NCBI GenBank assembly: GCA_003556835.1
Contig: PWQG01000410.1
Span: 1 to 19,096, forward strand
Length of the DNA: 19,096 nucleotides
Direction of reading: 5' to 3'
Source: Gammaproteobacteria bacterium
Lineage (GTDB): Bacteria > Pseudomonadota > Gammaproteobacteria > Pseudomonadales > Pseudohongiellaceae
Position 1 is the first letter of the stretch, and every line of letters begins with the position of its first letter. Positions 1-7,298 of this stretch are shown piece after piece. The notes under the pieces are model-generated. The model was not told where the DNA came from and did no database searches. It saw nothing but the letters and a program-made list of their open reading frames with translations. The position numbers were made by a program, and so were the translations under genes.

Positions 1-1
1 C

Positions 2-739
2 ATTGTGGTCGATACCGCTCATGGCCACTCGCGGGGTGTCATCGAGCAGGTCAAACGTATAAAGGGCCTGTATCCCGACCTGGCGGTGGTGGGCGGTAAT
101 ATCGCCACAGCCGAAGCGGCGAGGGATCTGGCGGCTGCCGGTGCCGATGCGGTGAAAGTCGGTATTGGTCCGGGGTCGATCTGCACCACCCGCATCGTGA
201 CCGGCGTGGGAGTGCCACAGATCACTGCCGTAGCCAATGTGGCCGAGGGCCTGAAGGACACCAGGGTGCGTGTGATTTCCGATGGCGGTATACGTTTCTC
301 CGGTGATATCGCCAAGGTTGTGGCGGCCGGTGCCCATGTGATCATGGTCGGCAGTCTGCTGGCCGGATCGGAAGAGGCGCCGGGGGAAGTCGAGCTTTAC
401 CAGGGTCGGAGTTACAAGGCCTATCGTGGTATGGGCTCCCTGGGCGCCATGTCACACAGTCATGGTTCCAGTGATCGTTATTTCCAGGCTGGCTCCGATA
501 CCGAAAAACTCGTACCGGAAGGCATTGAAGGACGTGTGCCCTACAAGGGGTCTATGTCGGCCATTGTGCATCAATTGATGGGTGGCCTGCGCTCCAGTAT
601 GGGGTATACGGGCTGCGAGGACATCGAGCAGATGCGCACCCGCCCGCAGTTCGTCAAGATCACCGCCTCGGGCATGAGCGAGAGCCATGTGCACGATGTC
701 AGCATCACCAAGGAAGCGCCGAATTACCGGCTGAGCTGA
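2..739 (+). CDS. guaB: IMP dehydrogenase, C-terminal half (5' truncated by window edge)
   Basis: Catalyses NAD-dependent oxidation of IMP to XMP, the committed step of guanine nucleotide synthesis, in the cytoplasm. The visible 245 or so residues correspond to the second half of a family that is usually about 490 residues long; the start lies outside the window. Visible hallmarks are VDTAHGHS near the beginning, GGNIAT, the catalytic loop GPGSICTTR with its nucleophilic cysteine, the phosphate-binding DGGIRFSGD, GSLLAGSEE, and the mobile flap region around YRGMGSLGAM and EGIEGRVPYKG. The CBS regulatory domains, which sit in the N-terminal part of the family, are not visible. The stop codon is 22 bases before guaA, so the two form the classic guaBA operon. 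Confidence 0.97.
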   Translation: MVVDTAHGHSRGVIEQVKRIKGLYPDLAVVGGNIATAEAARDLAAAGADAVKVGIGPGSICTTRIVTGVGVPQITAVANVAEGLKDTRVRVISDGGIRFSGDIAKVVAAGAHVIMVGSLLAGSEEAPGEVELYQGRSYKAYRGMGSLGAMSHSHGSSDRYFQAGSDTEKLVPEGIEGRVPYKGSMSAIVHQLMGGLRSSMGYTGCEDIEQMRTRPQFVKITASGMSESHVHDVSITKEAPNYRLS

Positions 740-761
740 AACCACTATCGGACCCCGCAGC

Positions 762-2342
762 ATGAGCAGTCAGAATATTCATGACCAGAAGATCCTGATT
801 CTGGACTTCGGATCACAGTACACCCAATTGATCGCACGCCGGGTCCGTGAACTCGGTGTTTATTGTGAAATCTGGGATTATCAATGTGAAGAATCGGAAG
901 TGCGGCGCTTTTCCCCGCAGGGCATCATATTCTCCGGAAGCCCGGAGAGTGCCACGGGTTCAGCGTCCCCTCGCGCCGCCGATTTTCTGTTTGAATTGGG
1001 TCTTCCCTTGCTGGGGATCTGCTATGGCATGCAGACCATGGCCGAACAGCTCGGTGGCAAGGTGCAGGGTTCGGATACATCCGAGTTCGGTTACGCCGAG
1101 GTTAACGTGCCCACTGCCAATGCCCTGCTGGATGGTATCGAAGACCGGATGACGCCGGAGGGCAGGCCGCAGCTGGATGTCTGGATGAGTCATGGTGACA
1201 AGGTGGTATCGCTGCCGCCCGGTTTTGTCATCATCGCGGAAACCGGCAGTGCACCGATCGCCGCCATGGCTGATGAAAGCCGACACTTCTATGGTCTACA
1301 ATTCCATCCCGAAGTCACCCATACCCTGCAGGGAAAGCGTATCCTGGAACGCTTTGTGCGTCGCATCTGTGGTTGTGAGGCTTTATGGACGTCGGCCAAT
1401 ATCATCGAGGATGCCATCGAACGCATCCAGTCCCAGGTTGGCAAGGAGAAAGTGCTGCTGGGGCTCTCTGGCGGTGTGGACTCCTCCGTTGTGGCGGCCC
1501 TGTTGCATCGCGCCATCGGCGACCAGTTGACCTGTGTGTTCGTTGATAATGGCCTGCTGCGCCTTGATGAAGGCGAGCAGGTCATGGCGACCTTCGCTCG
1601 CAATATGGGGGTCAATGTCATCCGGGTGGATGCCGAGGATAGGTTCCTGTCTCGCCTCGAAGGGATCAGTGATCCGGAAGCCAAACGCAAGGCCATCGGC
1701 AATACTTTCATCGATGTTTTCGATGAGGAGGCAACCCGCATCCGGGATGTGAACTGGCTGGCCCAGGGCACCATCTATCCCGATGTCATCGAGTCGGCCG
1801 GGTCGCGCACCGGCAAGGCGCATGTGATCAAATCGCATCACAATGTAGGCGGCTTGCCCGAGGACATGAAGCTCAAGCTGGTGGAGCCATTGCGTGAATT
1901 GTTCAAGGACGAAGTGCGCCAGATCGGCCTGGAGCTGGGCCTGCCCTATGACATGGTCTACCGGCATCCCTTCCCCGGACCGGGTCTGGGTGTGCGCATC
2001 CTGGGTGAGGTGAAGAAGGAATACTGCGAGATCCTGCGCCGTGCCGATGCCATTTTCATTGAGGAGCTGCACAAGGCGAATCAGTACCACAAGGTCAGTC
2101 AGGCCTTTGCGGTATTCATGCCTGTGCGTTCGGTGGGTGTGGTTGGTGATGCACGCCGTTATGCCTGGGTCATCGGCTTGCGGGCCGTGGAGACCATCGA
2201 TTTCATGACGGCCCGTTGGGCACACCTGCCTTACGAACTGCTCGAGACGGTGAGCAATCGCATCATCAATGAAATCACTGATGTCTCTCGGGTGGCCTAT
2301 GATATTTCTTCAAAGCCTCCGGCCACCATTGAATGGGAATAA
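762..2342 (+). CDS. guaA: GMP synthase (glutamine-hydrolysing)
   Basis: Converts XMP to GMP using ATP and glutamine-derived ammonia. At 526 residues it is full length for the family. The N-terminal class I glutamine amidotransferase domain has its nucleophile at C87 (in GICYGMQ) and the partner residues H182 and E184 (in FHPEV). The ATP-pyrophosphatase domain follows, with the P-loop SGGVDSS at 236-242, and the C-terminal dimerisation domain ends in PPATIEWE. The ATG lies 22 bases after guaB with only a weak ribosome-binding site, as expected for translational coupling. The 3' end of guaA is a known integration hot spot for genomic islands, which matters because an unrelated accessory block begins immediately downstream. 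Confidence 0.98.
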   Translation: MSSQNIHDQKILILDFGSQYTQLIARRVRELGVYCEIWDYQCEESEVRRFSPQGIIFSGSPESATGSASPRAADFLFELGLPLLGICYGMQTMAEQLGGKVQGSDTSEFGYAEVNVPTANALLDGIEDRMTPEGRPQLDVWMSHGDKVVSLPPGFVIIAETGSAPIAAMADESRHFYGLQFHPEVTHTLQGKRILERFVRRICGCEALWTSANIIEDAIERIQSQVGKEKVLLGLSGGVDSSVVAALLHRAIGDQLTCVFVDNGLLRLDEGEQVMATFARNMGVNVIRVDAEDRFLSRLEGISDPEAKRKAIGNTFIDVFDEEATRIRDVNWLAQGTIYPDVIESAGSRTGKAHVIKSHHNVGGLPEDMKLKLVEPLRELFKDEVRQIGLELGLPYDMVYRHPFPGPGLGVRILGEVKKEYCEILRRADAIFIEELHKANQYHKVSQAFAVFMPVRSVGVVGDARRYAWVIGLRAVETIDFMTARWAHLPYELLETVSNRIINEITDVSRVAYDISSKPPATIEWE

Positions 2343-2401
2343 CCCTTCCAACTATTACGTAAATTCTTTCCCGAAAGTCGCCAAGCCGAATTTCCCAACA
2401 T

Positions 2402-2451
2402 AAAAAAATCCCTGTATTTACGCTGCCTGCGGAGATACAGGGATTTTTTTT
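2402..2451. terminator. Strong bidirectional rho-independent terminator after guaA
   Basis: A 10-bp perfect stem (2408-2417 with 2435-2444) is flanked by seven A residues on the left and eight T residues on the right, so the helix can extend to about 16 bp and a U-tract is produced on either strand. The 17-nt loop can form a further 3-bp CGC/GCG pairing. It closes the guaBA operon. Confidence 0.93.
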
Positions 2452-2645
2452 GCAGGAACCTACAGGTTGGTGCGTCACCGAACTGACTGCTCGAATCCCT
2501 CGGCGTACTGTAGAACCTCATCCTGATTTGGTCTCAAGAAGTGATTCAGTTCCCTTCCTGGTAATGACGCCGGAGAAGGAATGCCTTGATGAAGCGGTTA
2601 AGCCGAATGTTTCCGGCTAAAAGATTTTATTCCCAGGAGATTCAT
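2452..2645 (+). promoter_or_regulatory. Upstream region of the PRC-barrel gene
   Basis: The non-coding stretch between guaA and the next gene is about 300 bases including the terminator. It holds no credible coding sequence. Near the 3' end there is a small hairpin (AGCCG...CGGCT, about 2600-2618) just before the ribosome-binding site AGGAG at 2635-2639. A longer in-frame start at 2586 exists but lacks a signal-peptide-like N-terminus and a ribosome-binding site, so this stretch is treated as 5' leader. I could not assign a -35/-10 pair with confidence. Confidence 0.4.
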
Positions 2646-3320
2646 ATGAAGAAGCTACATTCACTCGCCCTTTACGCATTGGTCACGCCAGTCATTACGC
2701 TGAGTGCCAGTTCCCTGCTGGCGCAACAGCCCACGGGCCAGGATGCTGAACGCCAACAGCAAAGCTCTCAGCAAGAGCATCGTGGCGCGCAATCCACTGA
2801 CCATGATTCCGACCTTGGACAGCGAGACTCCCAGCAACAGCCGGGTGCCACACGCTCCATTGGTCAGGATTCCGATCGTGACGCTCAAAGCTCTCGCCCA
2901 GGCGCTGCGCAATCTGGTCCCACCGTTGCCGGTGACCAAAGCTCACAGCGCGCCGGTCAGTCTGACGCGCAAGCCGCGGCAGATCGCATGCGTGACATGG
3001 ATCGAGAGCAACACCGTGGCTATATGGAGCGTGCTCCGAACAATGGTCGGCAAGTAAGCGATTTGATGGGCGCCAGCATCAAAACAATGAACGATGAGGA
3101 CGTTGGCTCGGTGAGTGACCTGATCATCAACGAAGATGGTCAGATCGTTGCCATCGTTGTTGGCGTTGGCGGATTCCTCGGCATGGGTCAGAAAGACGTA
3201 GCCATCGGCTGGGGCCACGTAAGTACTTCAGTTAATGCTGATGATGATCAGGAGCTGCGGATTGACGTCAGCCGACAGGACCTGCGCTCTGCACCCGAGT
3301 TTCAAAAGCAGGATGATTGA
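2646..3320 (+). CDS. Exported PRC-barrel domain protein with long Q/S/D/R-rich linker
   Basis: A 224-residue protein. The ATG at 2646 is chosen because AGGAG sits 6 bases upstream and the next residues form a signal peptide (MKKLHSLALY, hydrophobic stretch, likely cleavage near SSLLA-QQ). Residues about 27-130 are low-complexity and rich in Gln, Ser, Asp and Arg, with loosely repeated units such as QDSDRDAQSS, and are probably disordered. Residues about 135-210 form a PRC-barrel: the strand pattern MGASIKTMNDEDVGSVSDL followed by GQIVAIVVGVGGFLGMGQKDVAIGW is typical of the family. Exported PRC-barrel proteins are common in proteobacteria and often stress-linked, but no biochemical role is established. 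It is a single-gene unit between two hairpin terminators. Confidence 0.88.
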   Translation: MKKLHSLALYALVTPVITLSASSLLAQQPTGQDAERQQQSSQQEHRGAQSTDHDSDLGQRDSQQQPGATRSIGQDSDRDAQSSRPGAAQSGPTVAGDQSSQRAGQSDAQAAADRMRDMDREQHRGYMERAPNNGRQVSDLMGASIKTMNDEDVGSVSDLIINEDGQIVAIVVGVGGFLGMGQKDVAIGWGHVSTSVNADDDQELRIDVSRQDLRSAPEFQKQDD

Positions 3321-3360
3321 ATCTCGGTAACTCTCTCCACTTTCTAGTGGAATGAATGGA

Positions 3361-3388
3361 CGGCAGGGGCGAAAGCCCCTGCCGTTTT
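3361..3388 (+). terminator. Rho-independent terminator after the PRC-barrel gene
   Basis: Perfect 10-bp GC-rich stem CGGCAGGGGC / GCCCCTGCCG closed by a GAAA tetraloop (3371-3374) and followed by TTTT. It lies 40 bases after the stop codon. Confidence 0.92.
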
Positions 3389-3482
3389 CATGTTTGGTCA
3401 GGGGTTCTTTAGTGGGAACTTCAATATTGTTCCGTTCGCTATCGCACGCACTGGCAGAATGACGCCAAAGCTTTGGTTATTT

Positions 3483-4022
3483 TCATTGCGGTGACGTGCA
3501 CGGTTCCCTCACCGATGATCGGCAGCCCCATTCGCGACTGAATCCCTCCGTGTGGTAGAGGTGGTAGTGTTCTTCCTGTTCTACCGATTCGAAGGCGGCC
3601 TTTAGCGTTCCTGTTTCCTTTCCTTTTCCGATCCCGGCCAGATGTCCGATCAGTTCCCAATTCTGGTGGTTCTTGGTTTGCGCCAGAAGTACACACTCGC
3701 CAGCCACGAGTTGCGCCGTTTCGGCACTGCCTCTCGCGCTTGCCATCTTCATCGCGGTAACCAGGGATTGTCCAATGTGCGCCACGACTTCACGCCCTGG
3801 AGTTACCGCTTCCGGGTCCAGCCCCAGATCTTCGAACACCTTCAGCAAAACATGCTCATGCTTTTGTGTGTTCTTCAGGTATTTCTCCCATTCGCCTTTC
3901 AGATCTTCATTCTGAGCACATGAGAGTGCGGTTTTGTATATATTTATGTCACCGCGTTCTGTCTCCAGAGCCCGATACAGCAATTCGTGTAGTTGTTTTT
4001 TGATGTACGGTTTCTGTTCCAC
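3483..4022 (-). CDS. Ferritin-like domain protein, C-terminus possibly frameshifted
   Basis: A 179-residue, mostly helical protein. The start is GTG at 4022 because a perfect AGGAGG lies 5 bases upstream; the TTG nine codons earlier would place that site inside the gene. The helices carry a ferritin-like spacing of acidic and histidine residues: ETERGDINIY in helix 1, KHEHV in helix 2, AGECVLLAQTKNH in helix 3 and EQEEHYHLYH in helix 4. Such small ferritin-like proteins are thought to bind iron or manganese and protect from oxidative stress; the substrate is unknown. The last 20 or so residues (from WGCRSS) look unlike a protein end, while the adjacent frame reads GLPIIGEGTVHVTAMKITKA and stops at 3439, suggesting a frameshift near 3525. 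The upstream gene ends 48 bases away, probably in the same operon. Confidence 0.78.
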   Translation of the reverse strand: MEQKPYIKKQLHELLYRALETERGDINIYKTALSCAQNEDLKGEWEKYLKNTQKHEHVLLKVFEDLGLDPEAVTPGREVVAHIGQSLVTAMKMASARGSAETAQLVAGECVLLAQTKNHQNWELIGHLAGIGKGKETGTLKAAFESVEQEEHYHLYHTEGFSREWGCRSSVREPCTSPQ

Positions 4023-4070
4023 TGTTTCCTCCTGAATTTGGCTGGGCAACCCCGCTGGGGGCGAGCTGCT

Positions 4071-4343
4071 TCATTTGATTGCTGGGTTACTGTCGCGAGA
4101 GGGATGGCGATGGGCTGCGATCGCTTTAATCAATGCTGGTGCCACGGTATTGTCGTGACCGTGTTCGAGTTCCTTCATCCGGTTATGGATCATCCCGGCG
4201 ACGAATGCCTCACTTGCCCTGGCGTGCACTGCCACTATGTCGTTGGTTCTGAGTATGCGGGTTTCGTCATCAGAGGCTTCGGAAGATCCATCCCCTTTAC
4301 TTTCTGCTTCTGCTGACCGGGCAGGCTTCTTGTTCATGGTCAT
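4071..4343 (-). CDS. Unknown small charged protein (90 residues)
   Basis: I do not recognise this family. The protein is 90 residues long. Its first 28 or so residues are rich in Lys, Glu, Ser and Asp and look disordered. The rest (from ETRILRTNDIVAVHARASEA to IKAIAAHRH) is predicted amphipathic-helical. The ATG at 4343 has AAGAGA 7 bases upstream; a second in-frame ATG two codons later is possible. It lies 48 bases upstream of the ferritin-like gene on the same strand, so the two probably share a transcript. Coding status rests on the ribosome-binding site, spacing and composition, not on a family match. Confidence 0.5.
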   Translation of the reverse strand: MTMNKKPARSAEAESKGDGSSEASDDETRILRTNDIVAVHARASEAFVAGMIHNRMKELEHGHDNTVAPALIKAIAAHRHPSRDSNPAIK

Positions 4344-4461
4344 AAAGTGTTCTCTTGGGAGGTGGTATCAGGTGACTGATTGCGATGAGCTGGTCTGTGT
4401 TGATTGTCAAGCCGCTTTTGATATCAGTCTGTTCGATAACGAACGCAATACCTGCAAATGA

Positions 4462-4496
4462 TGCGCTTCCGCTTTTCCGTCGAAGGCGGCAGCGCA
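4462..4496. terminator. Inverted repeat, possible weak terminator of the glycine-zipper lipoprotein gene
   Basis: TGCGCT and AGCGCA (6 bp) flank a second helix CCGC/GCGG with a 1x1 mismatch between them. It lies just beyond the stop codon of the minus-strand lipoprotein gene. No clear T-run follows on either strand, so terminator function is uncertain. Confidence 0.4.
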
Positions 4497-4513
4497 CCGT
4501 CGCAATTGAATAA

Positions 4514-4966
4514 TTACTCCCAGGTACCGTCGGCCCTTCGACAAGCCGTGCCATTGATCGTTTCGTTACGACCGTCGATCACGGCTTCCATTGTGTAATC
4601 GCGACAAGGTTGGCCTGCATCGGATTGGTAGGTATTGGTTGGTACGACCGCATAGCGATCACTCGTGTCCGGATTGACCCATTCGGTGCTTGTGCCGGTT
4701 TCCGCATTCTCCAGTACAGAAGCGGCTTGCTGCCGATCATTGGCATCCATGCGTTCACCTACGTTGCCACCAATTGCGGCGCCGAGAATGGCGCCACCGA
4801 TGGTGGCGATGGTGCGACCGGAGCCGCCCCCTACCTGAGACCCTGCGGCCGCGCCTGCTGCGCCGCCAATAACCTGGCCTGTCTGTTCGCGGGTGGCACA
4901 GCCGTTCATCAGCATGGCGGCCGATGACAGAAATAGAATACCGGTCATTAGTTTAAAGGACGTCAT
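4514..4966 (-). CDS. Glycine-zipper outer-membrane lipoprotein (17 kDa surface antigen-like)
   Basis: A 150-residue lipoprotein. A signal peptide ends in the lipobox LMNGC, making C23 the lipidated residue. Residues about 30-70 form a double glycine zipper (GGAAGAAAGSQVGGGSG, then IGGAILGAAIGGNVGE), a motif of membrane-associated small lipoproteins such as the rickettsial 17 kDa antigen and OsmB-like proteins. The C-terminal part, with CRDYTMEAVIDGRNETINGT, ACRR and DGTWE, matches the second domain of the 17 kDa antigen family and contains two cysteines that could form a disulfide. The ATG has GAAGG 8 bases upstream. The likely role is envelope integrity or stress adaptation; the exact function of the family is unknown. 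Confidence 0.88.
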   Translation of the reverse strand: MTSFKLMTGILFLSSAAMLMNGCATREQTGQVIGGAAGAAAGSQVGGGSGRTIATIGGAILGAAIGGNVGERMDANDRQQAASVLENAETGTSTEWVNPDTSDRYAVVPTNTYQSDAGQPCRDYTMEAVIDGRNETINGTACRRADGTWE

Positions 4967-5125
4967 ATCATTTACCTTCGTCGGCTCGTGGCCTTATTTA
5001 GGGAAGAAGGCAGCCATTGGAACTCCCGGAGGGGGCTGTTGTCGGTGGGGTTTCGCACATAACATCAGGGGTATATACGAATAGTGGCTTTGCCGTCGAA
5101 GCTCGCCGCGTACTGACCATCGATG

Positions 5126-6118
5126 TCAATCGGCCTGCACAGTCGTACTGTTTGCCCCATTGAGCCGGGCTGAAGCCGCAAGTGTTGCAGGCAGCTGGAA
5201 TTCGAGCATAACCGCTGATGTAGAGGCGAGCACGGCCGAATCGGCAATATGCAGGTCATTCTGTTTCATAAGGTCGCACAGAATGTTGCGGTATACGATT
5301 CCGTCGACCGCTGCATAAGCAGAGAGATGCCTTGCAAGACTGCAGGCATCAAGGGACTTGTCCAGCAACCGCATCTCCATGCGTGCGGTCCTGAAATCCT
5401 GATAATGGTGGCTGGTGTTCAGGTTCTGCATGTAGGAAAGGGCGGAGCGCAACAGGGACGAAAAACTCCGTACTCCGTAGTCTCCCAGTGACGTATCACG
5501 TCGCATTGGCTCCATGCCACTGCCCCAGACCCATTCACCGTAAAGAGCGTTGCCCTCGGCCGCAAATCGTGACGTACCCCAGCCGCTCTCCAGGATCGCT
5601 TGGGAAATCGCCAATGCAGGTGGGATGATGTCAACCCGTTTGATTACGTTCAGGGGAGCGGCTTCGGCGGGAAGCCGGTAGTTGCGTACAATCATCTGGT
5701 AGCGCTCGGAACTGCGTAATGCAGTGCCATGACCTGAAGCCAGGGCGTCCAGAATATAGGTCCGGTCGGCATTTATCTGTTCATTGGCTATCAGAATCAA
5801 TGGGGTGAGCAACCTGATGAAGATGCCTTTTTTGCTGTCCACATCCAGGCCGTGCTCCCAGTTGTTGGGCAGATCATTGGTCACGATGCGGGGTATGATG
5901 AGGGTGGGACTATCGCTGGCCACCGGCCATTCGAAGTCGAGACCGCGAAGGTGAATGATCACGTCTTCGATCGAATGTACTTTGATACTGCCTGGCACAA
6001 GGGCATCAACCACCGATTCTTTTTGGTCCGACGCGGCCATGCTCACGACTGGAAATGTCATCGCCAGCAACAAGCTCAAGCTGCGAAGTGGACGAATGAT
6101 CTTACGTTTTGCTTGCAC
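5126..6118 (-). CDS. Bax-like exported glucosaminidase-domain protein
   Basis: A 330-residue protein with a GTG start at 6118, preceded by AGGA at good spacing. The N-terminus (KRKIIRPLRSLSLLLAMTF) is a signal peptide with probable cleavage after SMAA. The C-terminal half carries the glucosaminidase (FlgJ/Bax/lysozyme-like) signature ALAISQAILESGWGTSRFA with the presumed catalytic Glu at 177, then GNALYGEW and the end of the fold around HLSAYAAVDGIVYRNIL. Bax-family proteins are predicted to cut peptidoglycan glycan strands in the periplasm. The N-terminal region (about 40-150) is the less conserved part that precedes the domain in Bax proteins. It is about 50 residues longer than E. coli Bax. 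The tail after about residue 290 is low in recognisable features. Confidence 0.87.
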   Translation of the reverse strand: MQAKRKIIRPLRSLSLLLAMTFPVVSMAASDQKESVVDALVPGSIKVHSIEDVIIHLRGLDFEWPVASDSPTLIIPRIVTNDLPNNWEHGLDVDSKKGIFIRLLTPLILIANEQINADRTYILDALASGHGTALRSSERYQMIVRNYRLPAEAAPLNVIKRVDIIPPALAISQAILESGWGTSRFAAEGNALYGEWVWGSGMEPMRRDTSLGDYGVRSFSSLLRSALSYMQNLNTSHHYQDFRTARMEMRLLDKSLDACSLARHLSAYAAVDGIVYRNILCDLMKQNDLHIADSAVLASTSAVMLEFQLPATLAASARLNGANSTTVQAD

Positions 6119-6390
6119 AGTTCTGATCCTGAACCGGGGTCAATTTACGTAACCATGTAACGTCCTTATGCGGTCGACAAGTGTCACACAAGGAAAAGCC
6201 GCAGAGTGTTGTCATCCTGCTGAATCAGTGCTGTAGGGTATATCGGGTTAAACCCGTAAAGGGAGTGTGGAAACGCTCCATATGATGAATGCCTTATTAC
6301 TCCGAGCGTGAACCCGAACTGGTATGGAGCACCAACCCCGCGAACAGAAACCCACCCGCCATGCCGATGACAGCTTCGAGGGGAGGGCGT
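6119..6390. other. Non-coding stretch between the HPF-like and Bax-like genes
   Basis: About 270 bases with no credible gene. It contains a 13-bp perfect palindrome CGGGTTAAACCCG (6244-6256), an adjacent hairpin GGAGTGT/ACGCTCC (6262-6279, one G-U wobble) and the palindrome TTACGTAA (about 6143-6150) close to the Bax-like start. The first two could end the HPF-like transcript, which runs toward them on the minus strand, or act as operators for the Bax-like gene. No poly-T tract is present. Confidence 0.35.
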
Positions 6391-6708
6391 TCAGCGTTTT
6401 TGCAACCGTCCGAGGGTGCTGTCCAGGGAGCGCCTCATCTTGCGCGCCGCACCGTCGACAGCCTCCTCCACGGTTGCTGCTTCATCAGTCACGGCTATGG
6501 GTTGGAGGCCTTTCAGCCGGGCTTCCAACAGGCAGCGCATATCGGTGGTGCCGGATTTCTTGTTGCTGTTTTCGTCGCTTAGGTGGATTTCCACACGCGT
6601 CACCTGGTCCGCAAAGCGATCCAGGACATTTCTGACTGCGGTTTCGGTCCTCTCCTTCAATGCATCGGAATTGGTGATGTTGTCATCCGTATTGGTCTTG
6701 ATGAGCAT
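6391..6708 (-). CDS. HPF/RaiA-family ribosome-associated protein
   Basis: A 105-residue protein. The start is the ATG at 6708, with GAGGA 7 bases upstream; longer in-frame starts up to 7218 extend into sequence without protein-like character. The beta-alpha-beta-beta-beta-alpha order of the family can be followed: MLIKTNTDDNI, helix DALKERTETAVRNVLDRFAD, strands TRVEIHLSDEN, DMRCLLEARL and QPIAVTDEA, and the final helix TVEEAVDGAARKMRRSLDST. Members bind the 30S decoding centre and promote ribosome dimerisation or inactivation in stationary phase. This is a short form without the C-terminal dimerisation domain of long HPF. It lies divergently from a 24-codon gene. Confidence 0.83.
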   Translation of the reverse strand: MLIKTNTDDNITNSDALKERTETAVRNVLDRFADQVTRVEIHLSDENSNKKSGTTDMRCLLEARLKGLQPIAVTDEAATVEEAVDGAARKMRRSLDSTLGRLQKR

Positions 6709-6789
6709 GTCATATTCCTCAGTAGCGGTAGATTGCGGCGACTCCCGTTTTGCTTGGCATCCGCTTTGTGGGCACGATGATGACCGAAA

Positions 6790-6826
6790 TACTGAAATTC
6801 TCCGTTGAGGTAAACTTTCAGTATAA
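6790..6826 (-). promoter_or_regulatory. Putative promoter and operator of the HPF-like gene
   Basis: On the minus strand TATACT (positions 6820-6825) is a good -10 element, about 110 bases upstream of the start codon, with no convincing -35, as is often seen in stationary-phase promoters. An 8-bp inverted repeat TACTGAAA (6790-6797) / TTTCAGTA (6816-6823) overlaps this -10 and the expected start point, which would suit a repressor site. This is inference from pattern alone. Confidence 0.35.
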
Positions 6827-6957
6827 CACGTAAACCTGTTCACTGATGTGGGGAAATTCGCGTAGCGATAGCCATCCCAATCGTTCGCTAGCGCACAGAA
6901 GCGGATCTCACGCGGTAGTACAAAGGACTGAACTTCTGACCAAAAAGGAAATGAATC

Positions 6958-7032
6958 ATGAACCGGATCATCTGGATTGTTGGTGTAGTCGTCATTGTTC
7001 TTTTTATTCTGGGATTCGTGGGACTTCGTTGA
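6958..7032 (+). CDS. 24-residue single-pass membrane peptide
   Basis: A 25-codon reading frame (ATG at 6958, TGA at 7030) encodes MNRIIWIVGVVVIVLF followed by ILGFVGLR. Almost the entire peptide is one transmembrane helix with Arg at position 3 and at the C-terminus. AAGGA lies 8 bases upstream at ideal spacing. Similar-looking tiny hydrophobic peptides beginning MNRII and ending GLR are, from memory, widespread but usually unannotated in gammaproteobacteria; this needs a database check. No function can be assigned. It is divergent from the HPF-like gene. Confidence 0.68.
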   Translation: MNRIIWIVGVVVIVLFILGFVGLR

Positions 7033-7255
7033 ATGCTGAGAGTTTTCCGTGGATTTGAAAAGTGAATATTCGGTCTGGACGGGAAAAGATGGCGTGATGT
7101 ATGCTGGTCGGCCCGAATCCCCAGTATGGGCCACGTGTGCTGTTCGCATTGGCCTACGGAGGCATACAGCATGCCGGGCACAGGATTGCTGCGTGCACAG
7201 ATCGAAAGTCGCAGACATCCACTGGCAGCGTTATTCTCCTTTGCCTGTCTGGGAT

Positions 7256-7291
7256 GAAGCGTTGAAGGTCGTATCATACCCTCAACGCTTC
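7256..7291. terminator. Hairpin downstream of the outer-membrane protein gene
   Basis: A 10-bp perfect inverted repeat GAAGCGTTGA (7256-7265) / TCAACGCTTC (7282-7291) with a 16-nt loop begins 8 bases after the stop codon of the minus-strand barrel gene. No T-run follows on the minus strand. On the plus strand it is followed by GCTGATTTT, so it may also stop transcripts from the 24-codon gene. Confidence 0.6.
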
Positions 7292-7298
7292 GCTGATT

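Noticed and set aside
1383..2225. A 280-codon open frame antisense to guaA
   Set aside because: It lies wholly inside guaA on the other strand and has no recognisable domain; it follows from the codon bias of guaA.
5065..5259. An alternative frame at the end of the Bax-like gene reading CRPIDIDGQYAASFDGKATI
   Set aside because: It has protein-like composition and might mean a late frameshift, but the end of this family is not conserved enough to decide and the annotated frame already contains the full domain.
6304..6390. A short minus-strand hydrophobic frame (AVIGMAGGFLFAGLVLHTSS) after the HPF-like gene
   Set aside because: It looks like a membrane segment, but the only ATG gives 21 codons and there is no ribosome-binding site; a remnant is possible but not supportable.
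6709..7218. A long N-terminal extension of the HPF-like protein
   Set aside because: The extension is not protein-like, crosses the 24-codon gene region and the putative promoter, and the ATG at 6708 has a good ribosome-binding site.
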